Made by a program: the position numbers and the translations under genes
Assembly: GCF_001507855.1 (NCBI RefSeq)
Contig: NZ_LGEN01000011.1
Location: 1-64,000 of the forward strand
Direction of reading: 5' to 3'
DNA length: 64,000 nt
Source: Halomonas sp. 54_146
GTDB taxonomy: Bacteria; Pseudomonadota; Gammaproteobacteria; Pseudomonadales; Halomonadaceae
Shown: one piece after another, positions 23,562-32,971 of the stretch
Layout: the number at the start of each line of letters is the position of its first letter
Numbering within the stretch: position 1 is the first letter of the stretch
The notes under the pieces: generated by a model
Databases searched by the model: none
What the model was told of the DNA's origin: nothing
The model's input: only the letters and a program-made list of their open reading frames with translations

Positions 23562-25414
23562 GAATACTCCAGGTGGTAACGGTGGGAAAGCCGCTGCTTG
23601 AAGTCTTTGACAATGTGCATCGCTTCACGCAGTAGGTCGCGCTCTAGGGAAGAAAGATTTTGCACCACAACACGATTCGCGCGGCTGCTGCTTTGAGCGC
23701 TAGCCTCTTGCGTGCCAGTTTGGGCACCGGCAGGCGTCTCCAGCGCGCTTAGCTGCTGTTTAAGGCGCAGCTCGGAAAACAGTGCTAGCGCCTCGCCCAA
23801 GTCATCGGCAAAGCGGCGGTCCAGGCGGCCGTCTTCGGCCAGGGCGTCTAGCCTGTCAAACGTCGAGGTGGCTTTGATACGCCGCTCAAGCGCCATGGTA
23901 CGAACGCCATGAACAATGGGGAAAATGCCGCCTTTCTTGATATCAATACCGTGCTGGGGCTTTTTCAGCGAGCCAAACAGCGTCAGCGGCGTCGAAAAGC
24001 GCAGCGCCGTGCGGGCAAAATAGGAGAGCAGCAGCTCATCGCCAGAGCAGCGCTCAAACAGTTCATCACGCACGCTTTCAAGCAGGCTTGAATTTCCCGC
24101 AACGGCGTGAGCATCAAGCATAATGGCCAGCTTCATTAGGCTGTCGCCGTCGCGCTCCCTGGCCCACTTGGCAATATTGCCTTTCCACTGCGATACCGTG
24201 GCCACCCACTCGGGGTTAGAGACCATAATATTGCCGGGGCACGGCGGGTAGCCCAGCTGAATCAGGGTATCAGTGAGCGTTTGCATATGGCTGGCAAGGT
24301 CAGGCCACTGGGTTTCATCGGCAAGAATCAGGCCGTTATCCTGATCGGTTTTTAGAATTTGCTCGCCGCGCCCTTCGCTGCCCATCACCATCATGCAGCT
24401 CTGCTCGTGGTAGCGCTCATCAATGGTGAACTCCCACGCCTTGCTCATAATGCGGCCATTCAGTGCAGCGAGCAGATCCATCGCAAAGCGCAGCTTAACG
24501 CCCTGAGCCATTAGCGCTTTGACCAGCTCCGGCGTGCGCTGGCTGGCCGCCGAAAGCGCCTCTAAATTGGTTGCCTGCTCAACCTGCAGGCTCACCACGT
24601 AGCTGCGGCTAGAGAAGTAGCTGAGTACGTCGGTAAGCTCAACCACGCCTTTTAAAGCGTTTTTCTCCATCACCACCACCCGCGCCACTTTATGGCGGGT
24701 CATCAGCACCAACACTTCAAATAAGTATTGATCGGGTGCTGCGGTCACAAGCGTGAAGTGAGCAATCTCATCAACGGGGGATGGCACGCCACGGTTACCT
24801 AGCACCAACCCATTGAGCAGGTCAGTTTTGGTCACCATGCCAAACTTGCCCTGGGTTTCTACCAGCAGGCTATCGGCGTGGCTTTCGTTTAGCTGCTTTA
24901 CGGCGCTAGCAATGTCGGTTGATGCCGCCATCAGCAGCGGTTCGCGCATGCACTCGCTTACCTTGGCCAGCATAAAACCTGCCATGGTGACGCCACCTTC
25001 GGCACGTTTCTCTGTCAGCAAGTGCGCCTTGTGCGTTAACGACTGGCGAAAGAAGTTGCTGAAATCAGGATAATGCCGGCACAGCTGCTGAAAGAGCGCT
25101 TTGGGCAGCAGGTAGCATAGGCACTCCTGCTCTGCCTTAAAACGGTAGCGGCTTTTACCGTTGAGAATGCTGATCGCACCAAACAGATCGCCCGCGGTAT
25201 AGTGCCCAATACGCGAGGAAGCCGAGGGTAGCGTGGGGTCTATTTCCGCTACCTCGCCTTTGTGAATAAGGAAAACAAACTCGCCCGCCTGCCCGGTCTC
25301 TAGAATAATTTCATCACGGTCGAAATACGCAAGGTCAATGCCACGGCGAATGTGGTCACGCCCTTCCTCATCTAAAAGCGTAAACGGCAGTTGGGACAAA
25401 TCCACATCGACCAT
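23558..25414 (-). CDS. cNMP-binding / CBS / DUF294 nucleotidyltransferase-like protein
   Basis: A 618-residue putative signalling protein. Start ATG 25414 is chosen because GAGGT lies eight bases before it; the longer frame begins at 25429. Domains in order: cyclic-nucleotide-binding barrel (about 15-130, with GEFVFLIHKGEVAEI), a CBS pair (about 145-270), a DUF294 nucleotidyltransferase-like domain with MVMGSEGRGEQ and TDQDNGLI (about 330-430), and a DUF294 C-terminal helical domain. The GS-x-GR-x-E plus D-x-D pattern resembles GlnD/GlnE-type nucleotidyltransferases. It sits upstream of and divergent from the acetate symporter genes and is coupled to the DnaQ-fold gene. The modified target is unknown. 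A role in acetate-transport regulation is inferred from context. Confidence 0.8.
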   Translation of the reverse strand: MVDVDLSQLPFTLLDEEGRDHIRRGIDLAYFDRDEIILETGQAGEFVFLIHKGEVAEIDPTLPSASSRIGHYTAGDLFGAISILNGKSRYRFKAEQECLCYLLPKALFQQLCRHYPDFSNFFRQSLTHKAHLLTEKRAEGGVTMAGFMLAKVSECMREPLLMAASTDIASAVKQLNESHADSLLVETQGKFGMVTKTDLLNGLVLGNRGVPSPVDEIAHFTLVTAAPDQYLFEVLVLMTRHKVARVVVMEKNALKGVVELTDVLSYFSSRSYVVSLQVEQATNLEALSAASQRTPELVKALMAQGVKLRFAMDLLAALNGRIMSKAWEFTIDERYHEQSCMMVMGSEGRGEQILKTDQDNGLILADETQWPDLASHMQTLTDTLIQLGYPPCPGNIMVSNPEWVATVSQWKGNIAKWARERDGDSLMKLAIMLDAHAVAGNSSLLESVRDELFERCSGDELLLSYFARTALRFSTPLTLFGSLKKPQHGIDIKKGGIFPIVHGVRTMALERRIKATSTFDRLDALAEDGRLDRRFADDLGEALALFSELRLKQQLSALETPAGAQTGTQEASAQSSSRANRVVVQNLSSLERDLLREAMHIVKDFKQRLSHRYHLEYS

Positions 25415-26130
25415 GGTGTATGACCTCATTAAACGGAGCCGGGACTAATCAGCCTTTGCCTTAATGCAAGCGAGCGAACATAAGATAAAACAAATAAATA
25501 TCGTGACTGAGTGCCGCTTCACATAGACTCTCCCACTCCAGTGCATCAAAAAGCAATTATCAATTATTGTATGAAGGAGGTGGTATGGGTATAAGGATTC
25601 ACTTCAAAAGTAGCAAGTAGATCTTTGTTATACCTTTAGCTATAACGCTAACGTCGAAGCGACTTTTGATACACGACCAAAGTATCTGTTTTCACAAACT
25701 GAGCTTAGCTAGATAGACAAGAGCACTATTTAAAGTAGCAAATAATACGCTTTACTGACTTACTAGACTATCGTCCCATAACGCTATAAACGCCTACCAA
25801 CATCGCTTAACAGGCAATCAAAATCACCTATTTTCAACAACATGGAGAAAAATATTCACTCTTCTTACGTTTATTGATACCAAAGTATGGGATTTATTTT
25901 TTTGTATTTATTGCCCACTATTAGCAGTGAGTCATGTGGGGTAATCTCACGTCACTAACTAACTCGACACTCCGTCGCGGATAATGATAATAAAGGTGGC
26001 GCTCTGACAAACAGTTGATTCATCACCTATCAGTTCGAGTGGTTTCCGACGTGCGATTACCCATAATGGATCACACGCTATTCCTCGTGAACTTTCCCAA
26101 CCTTAAAAATCACAAGTGGAGAGAAACACA
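25415..26130. other. Large divergent promoter region between the DUF294 gene and the acetate symporter operon
   Basis: A 716-base AT-rich region with no convincing gene. It must hold promoters for both directions. The string CCAAAGTAT occurs twice (25677-25685 and 25880-25888). A tiny frame of 11 codons at 25585 follows a perfect AAGGAGG, but nothing else supports it. No sigma-54 signature or clear Anr box was found. Confidence 0.6.
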
Positions 26131-26391
26131 ATGGCAGACGACAAAACCAATGCTGCTGAATACTGGAAAGCAAACGTCCGCTTAATTTTCGGATGCCTAG
26201 CCGTTTGGGCATTTGTTTCTTACGGATGCGCTATCCTCTTTCGCCCGCTGCTCGCCGGCATTCCGGTTGGCGGTACTGACCTCGGCTTCTGGTTTGCACA
26301 ACAGGGCTCTATTTTGACTTTCATTGTCTTGATCTTCTTCTACGCCTGGAAGATGAACAAGCTTGATGAAAAATTTGGCCTTGGGGAGTAA
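26131..26391 (+). CDS. DUF4212 small membrane subunit of a sodium/solute symporter
   Basis: An 86-residue protein with two membrane helices (LIFGCLAVWAFVSYGCAILF and ILTFIVLIFFYAWKMNKLDE). ATG 26131 is preferred over the in-frame GTG at 26116 because GGAGAG lies seven bases before it. DUF4212 proteins regularly precede VC_2705-type symporters and probably act as their small subunit. The symporter gene starts six bases after the stop. The pair corresponds to YjcH-ActP in function, though the sequence family differs. Confidence 0.9.
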   Translation: MADDKTNAAEYWKANVRLIFGCLAVWAFVSYGCAILFRPLLAGIPVGGTDLGFWFAQQGSILTFIVLIFFYAWKMNKLDEKFGLGE

Positions 26392-26397
26392 GCCAGC

Positions 26398-28179
26398 ATG
26401 AGCCAGTTTGCAATCAACTTACTGTTCGTCGGCGCCTCCTTTGCCCTATATATAGGCATTGCGATTTGGGCGCGCGCCGGCTCAACGAAAGACTTCTATG
26501 TCGCAGGCGGCGGGGTTCACCCCATCACCAACGGGATGGCCACTGCGGCAGACTGGATGTCAGCGGCGTCGTTTATTTCCATGGCGGGTCTGCTGGCCTC
26601 CGGTGGCTACGCTAACTCCTCCTTCCTGATGGGCTGGACCGGCGGCTACGTTATCCTAGCGATGCTGCTAGCCCCTTACCTGCGTAAGTTTGGTAAGTTC
26701 ACCGTGCCCGACTTTATCGGTGACCGCTTCTACAGCAACACTGCTCGCCTCGTGGCGATTGTGTGCTTGATTATTGCCTCCGTTACTTACGTTATCGGTC
26801 AGATGACCGGTGCAGGCGTTGCCTTCTCCCGCTTTTTGGAAGTCAGCAACACCTGGGGTATCTGGTTAGCCGCGCTGATCGTTTTCCTCTACGCCGTATT
26901 CGGCGGTATGAAAGGCATCACCTACACCCAGGTGGCGCAGTATGTCGTGCTGATTATCGCTTACACCATTCCAGCGGTGTTCATTGCGTTCCAGTTGACC
27001 GGCAACCCAATTCCTATGTTCGGTATGTTTAGCACGCACACGGAATCAGGCATTCCGCTGCTGGCTAAACTGGACGACGTGGTTAACGCACTTGGCTTCC
27101 AGGATTACACCGCCGATGTGGACAACAAGCTCAACATGGTGCTGTTCACCCTGTCGCTGATGGTCGGTACTGCCGGTCTTCCCCACGTTATCATTCGCTT
27201 TTTCACCGTACCGAAAGTGGCCGACGCACGCTGGTCTGCTGGCTGGGCATTGGTGTTCATCGCACTGCTGTACCTCACCGCGCCTGCGGTAGGCTCCATG
27301 GCTCGCTTGAACTTGGCGACCACCGTGTATCCAGAAATGGCGGGGCAGGTAGAGAACTATGAAGATGCGGCGCAAAACCCAATTCTGTACGAAGAGCGTC
27401 CTGACTGGTTCCGCACCTGGGAAGAAACAGGCCTTATTACCTTCAACGATCTTAACAATGATGGCCGTATCCAGATGTACAATGATGCGGTTGACTACAC
27501 CAACCGTGGCTGGGAAGGCAACGAGCTAATCGTCAACAACGATATTCTGGTACTTGCTAACCCGGAAATTGCCAACCTACCCAGCTGGGTAATTGGTTTG
27601 ATCGCAGCAGGGGGTATCGCAGCGGCGCTATCAACCGCAGCAGGTTTGCTACTGGCGATCTCTTCAGCGATCAGTCATGACTTGATCAAAACCATGATCA
27701 ATCCGAAGATTTCTGAAAAAGGCGAAATGCTGGCCGCACGGATCTCAATGGGCGGTGCTATCTTGCTGGCCACGTATCTGGGGCTTAATCCGCCTGGGTT
27801 TGCGGCACAAACGGTGGCGTTGGCCTTTGGTATCGCCGGTGCATCGCTCTTCCCTGCGCTGATGATGGGTATCTTCTCCAAGCGGATGAACAACTCAGGT
27901 GCCATTGCCGGTATGCTGGCGGGCTTGATCTGTACCCTGCTTTACATCTTCACCTACCTGGGCTGGTTCTTCGTGCCGGGCACCAACATGCTGGCCAACA
28001 CGCCTGACAACTGGATCCTGGGCATCTCTCCGCTTTCCTTCGGGGCAGTGGGTGCGATGATCAACTTCGCGGTTGCCTTTGCAGTCTCCAGCGTAACTAA
28101 AGCACCGCCGGTTGAAATTCAGGAACTGGTGGAAAGCGTTCGTTACCCGAAAGGAGCTGGTATGGCGGTAGATCACTAA
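26398..28179 (+). CDS. Sodium:solute symporter (VC_2705 type), probable acetate permease
   Basis: A 593-residue SSS-family transporter with about 13-14 membrane helices. It has AGSTKDFYVAGGGVHPITNGMA near 30-50 and MATAADWMSAASFISMAG, both typical of ActP-like carriers, and GTAGLPHVIIRFFTVPKV near 265. A soluble insert at about 315-385 contains FNDLNNDGRIQMYNDAVDY, a calcium-loop-like acidic segment found in this subfamily. It imports a monocarboxylate, most likely acetate, with Na+. Evidence for the substrate is context: DUF4212 upstream, then crbS, crbR and acs. A strong terminator follows. Confidence 0.88.
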   Translation: MSQFAINLLFVGASFALYIGIAIWARAGSTKDFYVAGGGVHPITNGMATAADWMSAASFISMAGLLASGGYANSSFLMGWTGGYVILAMLLAPYLRKFGKFTVPDFIGDRFYSNTARLVAIVCLIIASVTYVIGQMTGAGVAFSRFLEVSNTWGIWLAALIVFLYAVFGGMKGITYTQVAQYVVLIIAYTIPAVFIAFQLTGNPIPMFGMFSTHTESGIPLLAKLDDVVNALGFQDYTADVDNKLNMVLFTLSLMVGTAGLPHVIIRFFTVPKVADARWSAGWALVFIALLYLTAPAVGSMARLNLATTVYPEMAGQVENYEDAAQNPILYEERPDWFRTWEETGLITFNDLNNDGRIQMYNDAVDYTNRGWEGNELIVNNDILVLANPEIANLPSWVIGLIAAGGIAAALSTAAGLLLAISSAISHDLIKTMINPKISEKGEMLAARISMGGAILLATYLGLNPPGFAAQTVALAFGIAGASLFPALMMGIFSKRMNNSGAIAGMLAGLICTLLYIFTYLGWFFVPGTNMLANTPDNWILGISPLSFGAVGAMINFAVAFAVSSVTKAPPVEIQELVESVRYPKGAGMAVDH

Positions 28180-28254
28180 GTCATAATCCCTCTGGGCGTA
28201 TGCTGCATTGATGTACTAGCGCAATGCTGCGATAACGCTTAGGAATCGACCTCA

Positions 28255-28289
28255 CCATCGGGCTTCCTTAGGGAGGCCCGATGGCTTTT
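28255..28289 (+). terminator. Rho-independent terminator after the symporter gene
   Basis: CCATCGGGCTTCC and GGAGGCCCGATGG form a 13-base stem with one G-T pair around TTAG, followed by CTTTTA. Confidence 0.9.
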
Positions 28290-28333
28290 ATAGATGGCGG
28301 TTATACATCGCTTTTAGAAAGAAAGGATATTTT

Positions 28334-28843
28334 ATGATTTGGCATTTGATCGCCGCCGTTTTTGCCGGCCTTGCAGCGGCAGGGATTGGTCTGATACTTC
28401 GCACTCTAAGCGGTAAGCGGCTACCTAAGTGGATCGTACCCGTGTGCGGCGGGCTAGGCATGTTGGGCTATCAAATACAGGTGGAGTACAGCTGGTTTGA
28501 ACACAAGCAGGCGCAGCTGCCCGAAACGGCAACCGTCATTTCAACAGAAACCAGTACGGCGGTATGGCGCCCATGGACGTTTGCTATTCCGATGACGACC
28601 AAATTCAGCGTGGTCGACAGTGAAAGTATTCGCACCAGCGAGCAAGATGGCGTCCGCCTGGTGGAATTTATTCTTTACCAGCTTGAACGTCATCACACCG
28701 ATATTATTATCACCCAATCCTATTTGCTGAACTGCGAAAACCGTGAGCTAGTACCGCTAGACACGGAGTCCCGCGAGCCTATTCTCGAAGAAATTCGTAC
28801 ACTACGCGAAACGTCACCGCTACTTAGCAACGTATGCGCTTAG
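28334..28843 (+). CDS. Conserved-looking membrane protein of unknown function
   Basis: A 169-residue protein I cannot assign. It has two N-terminal hydrophobic helices (IWHLIAAVFAGLAAAGIGLIL and WIVPVCGGLGMLGYQI), then a soluble domain of about 115 residues with two cysteines (LLNCENRE and the C-terminal SNVCA). A good AAGGA site precedes the ATG. It lies between the acetate symporter terminator and crbS, all on the same strand. Codon use looks like that of its neighbours, so recent transfer is unlikely. Its position suggests a link to the transporter or sensor, but there is no direct evidence. Confidence 0.65.
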   Translation: MIWHLIAAVFAGLAAAGIGLILRTLSGKRLPKWIVPVCGGLGMLGYQIQVEYSWFEHKQAQLPETATVISTETSTAVWRPWTFAIPMTTKFSVVDSESIRTSEQDGVRLVEFILYQLERHHTDIIITQSYLLNCENRELVPLDTESREPILEEIRTLRETSPLLSNVCA

Positions 28844-28979
28844 TCAATTAAAGCCCAGGCTTTAACGACTACGGCATGAACACGCCTAGGTAATGGTCGT
28901 ACACAGCCGCTTATTTCGCCTAGAATGAAGCCTTTTTTTAATAGCACACGTTGTCGCACACGCTAGCGGGGAGAAAGGC

Positions 28980-31900
28980 ATGTTTCACGGCGGGCTACTG
29001 GTTGCGGTATCGCTACTCTATATTGCCGTTTTGTTCGGCATTGCCTGGTACGGTGACCGTCATGCGCGCACCCACGGCGCTACTCGGCGGCGGCCGATTA
29101 TTTATAGCTTGGCGCTGGCGATTTACTGCACCTCGTGGACCTTTTATGGTGCCGTTGGTCAGGCAGCCACCGCTGGCTGGTCGTTTGCGAGCATCTTCGT
29201 CGGCCCGATATTGACGTTTTTACTCTTTTGGCCCGTCCTGGCTAAAATGATCCGCGTTGCCAAGCACCAAAACGTGACCTCCATTGCCGATTTTATCGCC
29301 TCCCGCTACGGCAAAACCCAGTCGTTGGCTGCCTTTGCCAGCCTTGTCGCGCTGGTTGGCACCCTGCCCTACATTGCTCTGCAGCTAAAAGCGGTTTCAA
29401 CCAGCTTTAGCGTGCTTACCGATGCCACCGATGTCACCCATACGCCGCTGTTTGGCGATACGGCGTTCTACGTGGCGATTGTCATGGCTATCTTCGCGAT
29501 TCTGTTTGGCACCCGCCACACCGATGCCACCGAGCACCATGAAGGGCTCATTCACGCGGTGGCATTTGAATCGTTGGTCAAGCTACTGGCTTTCGTAATA
29601 CTCGGCGCCTTTGTTACCTGGGGAATGTTTGATGGCCTGGGCGAGTTAATGGGCCACGCCGAGAGCCAGCTGGAGCTTCAGCGTCAGCTGGCCAATCAGG
29701 ATTTTGGCCAGAGTTTCTGGGCACAAACGCTGCTGGCGATGTTGGCGATTATCTGTTTGCCCCGCCAATTCCACGTCGCGGTGGTTGAGAACATTCATCC
29801 TGACGACGCTACCAAAGCACGCTGGCTGTTCCCGCTTTACCTGCTGGCGATTGCCTTTTTCGTGGTGCCACTGGCCGCCGCTGGCCTGCTGCTGTTTTCC
29901 GAAAGCGGCGTAGAGCCTGACACTTACGTGCTGGCGCTTTCGATGGCATCGGGCCAGCAATGGCTCACGCTGCTGACCTTTATTGGCGGTTTCTCAGCGG
30001 CGACAGGCATGGTGATTGTGGCCGCAGTGGCGGTATCGATCATGATCTCCAATGAAATTGTCATTCCAGCGCTATTCCGGCTGCGCTGGTTTGACACCAA
30101 GGCTCGCGATTATGGCCGTTTAGTACTGCGCACGCGCCGCTTAACGATTGTTGCCGTGCTGGCCATGGCCTACGGCTTCTACCAACTGATTGCCGAGTTC
30201 ACGTCGCTGGCGTCTATCGGCATGCTGTCGTTTGCCGCCGCCGCGCAGTTTGCGCCAGCGCTGATTGGCGGGCTTTATTGGAAGCGTGGTAACCGGCTGG
30301 GGGTTATCGTCGGCATGAATGCGGGCTTCGCTATCTGGGCGTATAGCCTGCTACTGCCCGCCATGATTAATGCCGGCGTACTGCCAACCATGTGGCTTGA
30401 GGGTGGCCCGCTCGGGTTTAACTGGCTTTCCCCCACGGCGCTGTTTGGCCTTAATTTAGGCGATAGCTTTACCCACGGCGTGATGCTGTCACTCGGGGTT
30501 AACCTGTTCTGCTATATCTTTGTCTCTCAGATTACTTCCCAGCGGGTCGTTGAACGCATTCAAGCATCGCTCTTTGTGGACAGCGTGGAAACGCGCCAAA
30601 CCTCGGTCAACCGCCCCTGGACAGGCGCGACCACCGTCGGTGATTTAAAAGTCCTCTGCGAGCGCTTTTTGGGTGCCGGCCAAGTGGATCGCGCATTTGA
30701 AGACTACGCCCGGCGCACGGGCAAGCCCTTGGATGACGGCACCCGCGCATCGATAGACATTATTCAGTTTACCGAACGCTTTTTGGCCTCGGTGTTAGGC
30801 GCTTCATCGGCACGTATTGTGGTTAACTCGGCGCTTCAGGGGCGCGGCATCGGCATCTCGGACGTGATTTCGATTGTCGATGAAGCTTCCCAGGTATTGG
30901 AGTTCAACCGCGCGCTGCTGCAGGCCACCATCGAAAACATTAATCAGGGCATTAGCGTGGTTGACCAGAACCTGCGCCTGGTGGTCTGGAACCAGCGCTA
31001 CCTGGAGCTATTCCGCTTCCCTGACCACCTGATTCGGGTGGGTGCGCCTATTGATAAAATTTTCCGCTACAACGCGCACAACGGCGAGTACGGCCCGGGC
31101 GACCCAGAAGAACACGTGCAGCTGTTGCTCGACAATATTCGTGAAGGCCAGCCCCACCGCTACGTACGCTATCGCCAGGATGGCAGCGTGCTAGAGGTGC
31201 AGGGTAACCCCATGCCCGGCGGCGGCTTTGTTTACACTTATCAGGATATTACCCAGCAAAAGCGTATCGAAGAGGCGCTTATACGCTCGGAAAATAATAT
31301 TCGGATTTATACCGACAATGTGCCCGCGCTGATTGCCTATTTCGACAAAGAATGCCGCTATTTATTTACCAACCGCGCCTACGAACAGGCGTTTAATATT
31401 GATCGCAATGCGGTGATTGGCCGCCGTTTTGAAGACGTGCTGCAGATTAAACAGGCCGAGGAGCGCGCCCCCTGGGTCACGCGGGCGCTAAACGGTGAGC
31501 GGGTCAGCTTTGAAGTCTCGCTGCGGGTGAATGACGCCATGCGCTACATGCTGGTGACCTATACACCGCACTTTGGCGACAGCCAGGCCATTCTCGGCTT
31601 CTTTGCGCTTTATCAGGATATAACTGAGCGCCGCCAGGCGGAAATTGCCCTCAAAGAAACCAACGAAACCCTTGAGGAACGCGTGCGCGAACGCACCCAG
31701 GCGCTTTCTGAAGTCAACGCGGCGCTGCGCCAGGAAAACCGCGTGCGCGCCGAGGCAGAACTTGCCCTGCGCCAAGCCAAACAATTAGCGGAAGATGCCA
31801 ATGCGTCGAAAACACGCTTTTTGGCCGCGGCCAGCCACGACCTGCTGCAGCCGCTCAATGCCGCCAGGCTGTTCACATCGGCGCTGATGCAGAACGTCAC

Positions 31901-32921
31901 CACGACAGATACCCAGCGCATTGTTGGCCATATCGATAACTCGCTGCAGGCCGCCGAGGAGCTGCTGAGCACCCTGCTGGATATCTCCAAGCTGGACGCA
32001 GGCGCGCTAACGCCACGCCGTAGCCACTTCGCTCTGGCCGACATTTTCCGCCCGCTACGCGCTGAATTTGAAGTGATGGCGGACGATCGCGGGCTGGATT
32101 TAGAGGTTGTTCCCACCCAGCTTTGGGTGGATTCAGACCCTCAGATGCTGCGCCGTATTGTGCAGAATTTCTTATCCAACGCTATCCGTTACACCCAAGA
32201 AGGCCGTGTGCTGCTGGGCTGCCGCCGCCAGGGTGGCTGGCTCTCCATCGAAGTGTGGGACAGCGGCCCGGGCATTCCTGAATCCAAACTGACCGAGATA
32301 TTCCAGGAATTCCGCAGGCTGGATCAGGTATCTCGCCACAAGGAGAGCGAGAAAGGCCTAGGGCTGGGGCTGTCTATTGCCGACCGCATGAGCCGCGTGC
32401 TGGCTCACCCCATCAAAGTACGCTCGACGGTAGGCAAAGGCGCGGTTTTCTCGGTGAGCGTACCCATCGTCGCCGCACGCGAAGCCAACCGTAGCGATAT
32501 CGAGCCACAGGCACGACGCAGCAGCCACAAACTGAGCGGCACGCGGATTGTGTGTATCGACAATGAAACGCTGATCTTGGAAGGCATGACCGCCATGTTG
32601 AGCGGCTGGGGCTGCGAGGTATTCACCGCTACCAGCATTGGCGGGGCCAAATCGATTTTGCGCAATATGGATGGCGACCCAGACGCGATTCTAGCCGACT
32701 ACCACTTGGATAACGAAGTGACCGGGTTAATGGCGCTGGAAGCGATCAGCGAGCGCTTTGAGGGGGCGGTGCCAGGGATAGTGATTACCGCAGACCGAAC
32801 GGAAGCCGTGGCCGAAGAGATTAAGCGGGCAGGGTATCAGCTGCTGTTAAAACCGGTGAAACCCGCCGCGCTGCGAGCGCTACTGACACGCACGTTACAG
32901 GCCAATCGCGCGGCGCGTTAA
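28980..32921 (+). CDS. crbS: CrbS-type hybrid sensor: SSS transporter-like domain fused to histidine kinase
   Basis: A 1313-residue inner-membrane sensor. The first 530 residues or so form a sodium/solute-symporter-like domain (about 13 helices). Then come a linker, two PAS domains (about 640-760 and 775-890), a coiled coil, the HisKA dimerisation domain with AAASHDLLQPLN (phospho-His953), an HATPase domain (GLGLGLSIADRMSR), and a C-terminal receiver with DAILADYHLD (phospho-Asp1240). This is the CrbS architecture that controls acs and acetate use in Vibrio and Pseudomonas (there also called MxtR). The response regulator crbR converges from the opposite strand 50 bases downstream. A hairpin with arms GCGGCGC/GCGCCGC brackets the stop codon. 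Confidence 0.92.
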   Translation: MFHGGLLVAVSLLYIAVLFGIAWYGDRHARTHGATRRRPIIYSLALAIYCTSWTFYGAVGQAATAGWSFASIFVGPILTFLLFWPVLAKMIRVAKHQNVTSIADFIASRYGKTQSLAAFASLVALVGTLPYIALQLKAVSTSFSVLTDATDVTHTPLFGDTAFYVAIVMAIFAILFGTRHTDATEHHEGLIHAVAFESLVKLLAFVILGAFVTWGMFDGLGELMGHAESQLELQRQLANQDFGQSFWAQTLLAMLAIICLPRQFHVAVVENIHPDDATKARWLFPLYLLAIAFFVVPLAAAGLLLFSESGVEPDTYVLALSMASGQQWLTLLTFIGGFSAATGMVIVAAVAVSIMISNEIVIPALFRLRWFDTKARDYGRLVLRTRRLTIVAVLAMAYGFYQLIAEFTSLASIGMLSFAAAAQFAPALIGGLYWKRGNRLGVIVGMNAGFAIWAYSLLLPAMINAGVLPTMWLEGGPLGFNWLSPTALFGLNLGDSFTHGVMLSLGVNLFCYIFVSQITSQRVVERIQASLFVDSVETRQTSVNRPWTGATTVGDLKVLCERFLGAGQVDRAFEDYARRTGKPLDDGTRASIDIIQFTERFLASVLGASSARIVVNSALQGRGIGISDVISIVDEASQVLEFNRALLQATIENINQGISVVDQNLRLVVWNQRYLELFRFPDHLIRVGAPIDKIFRYNAHNGEYGPGDPEEHVQLLLDNIREGQPHRYVRYRQDGSVLEVQGNPMPGGGFVYTYQDITQQKRIEEALIRSENNIRIYTDNVPALIAYFDKECRYLFTNRAYEQAFNIDRNAVIGRRFEDVLQIKQAEERAPWVTRALNGERVSFEVSLRVNDAMRYMLVTYTPHFGDSQAILGFFALYQDITERRQAEIALKETNETLEERVRERTQALSEVNAALRQENRVRAEAELALRQAKQLAEDANASKTRFLAAASHDLLQPLNAARLFTSALMQNVTTTDTQRIVGHIDNSLQAAEELLSTLLDISKLDAGALTPRRSHFALADIFRPLRAEFEVMADDRGLDLEVVPTQLWVDSDPQMLRRIVQNFLSNAIRYTQEGRVLLGCRRQGGWLSIEVWDSGPGIPESKLTEIFQEFRRLDQVSRHKESEKGLGLGLSIADRMSRVLAHPIKVRSTVGKGAVFSVSVPIVAAREANRSDIEPQARRSSHKLSGTRIVCIDNETLILEGMTAMLSGWGCEVFTATSIGGAKSILRNMDGDPDAILADYHLDNEVTGLMALEAISERFEGAVPGIVITADRTEAVAEEIKRAGYQLLLKPVKPAALRALLTRTLQANRAAR

Positions 32922-32971
32922 GCGCCGCAGCTGGTTTCACTTAGTTTTTCGCACGTGCTTTTTATGCGTGC

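Noticed and set aside
25585-25620. Eleven-codon frame (MGIRIHFKSSK) after a perfect AAGGAGG in the symporter upstream region
   Set aside because: One good ribosome binding site and a very short frame are not enough; no attenuator-like hairpin or amino-acid run supports a leader peptide.
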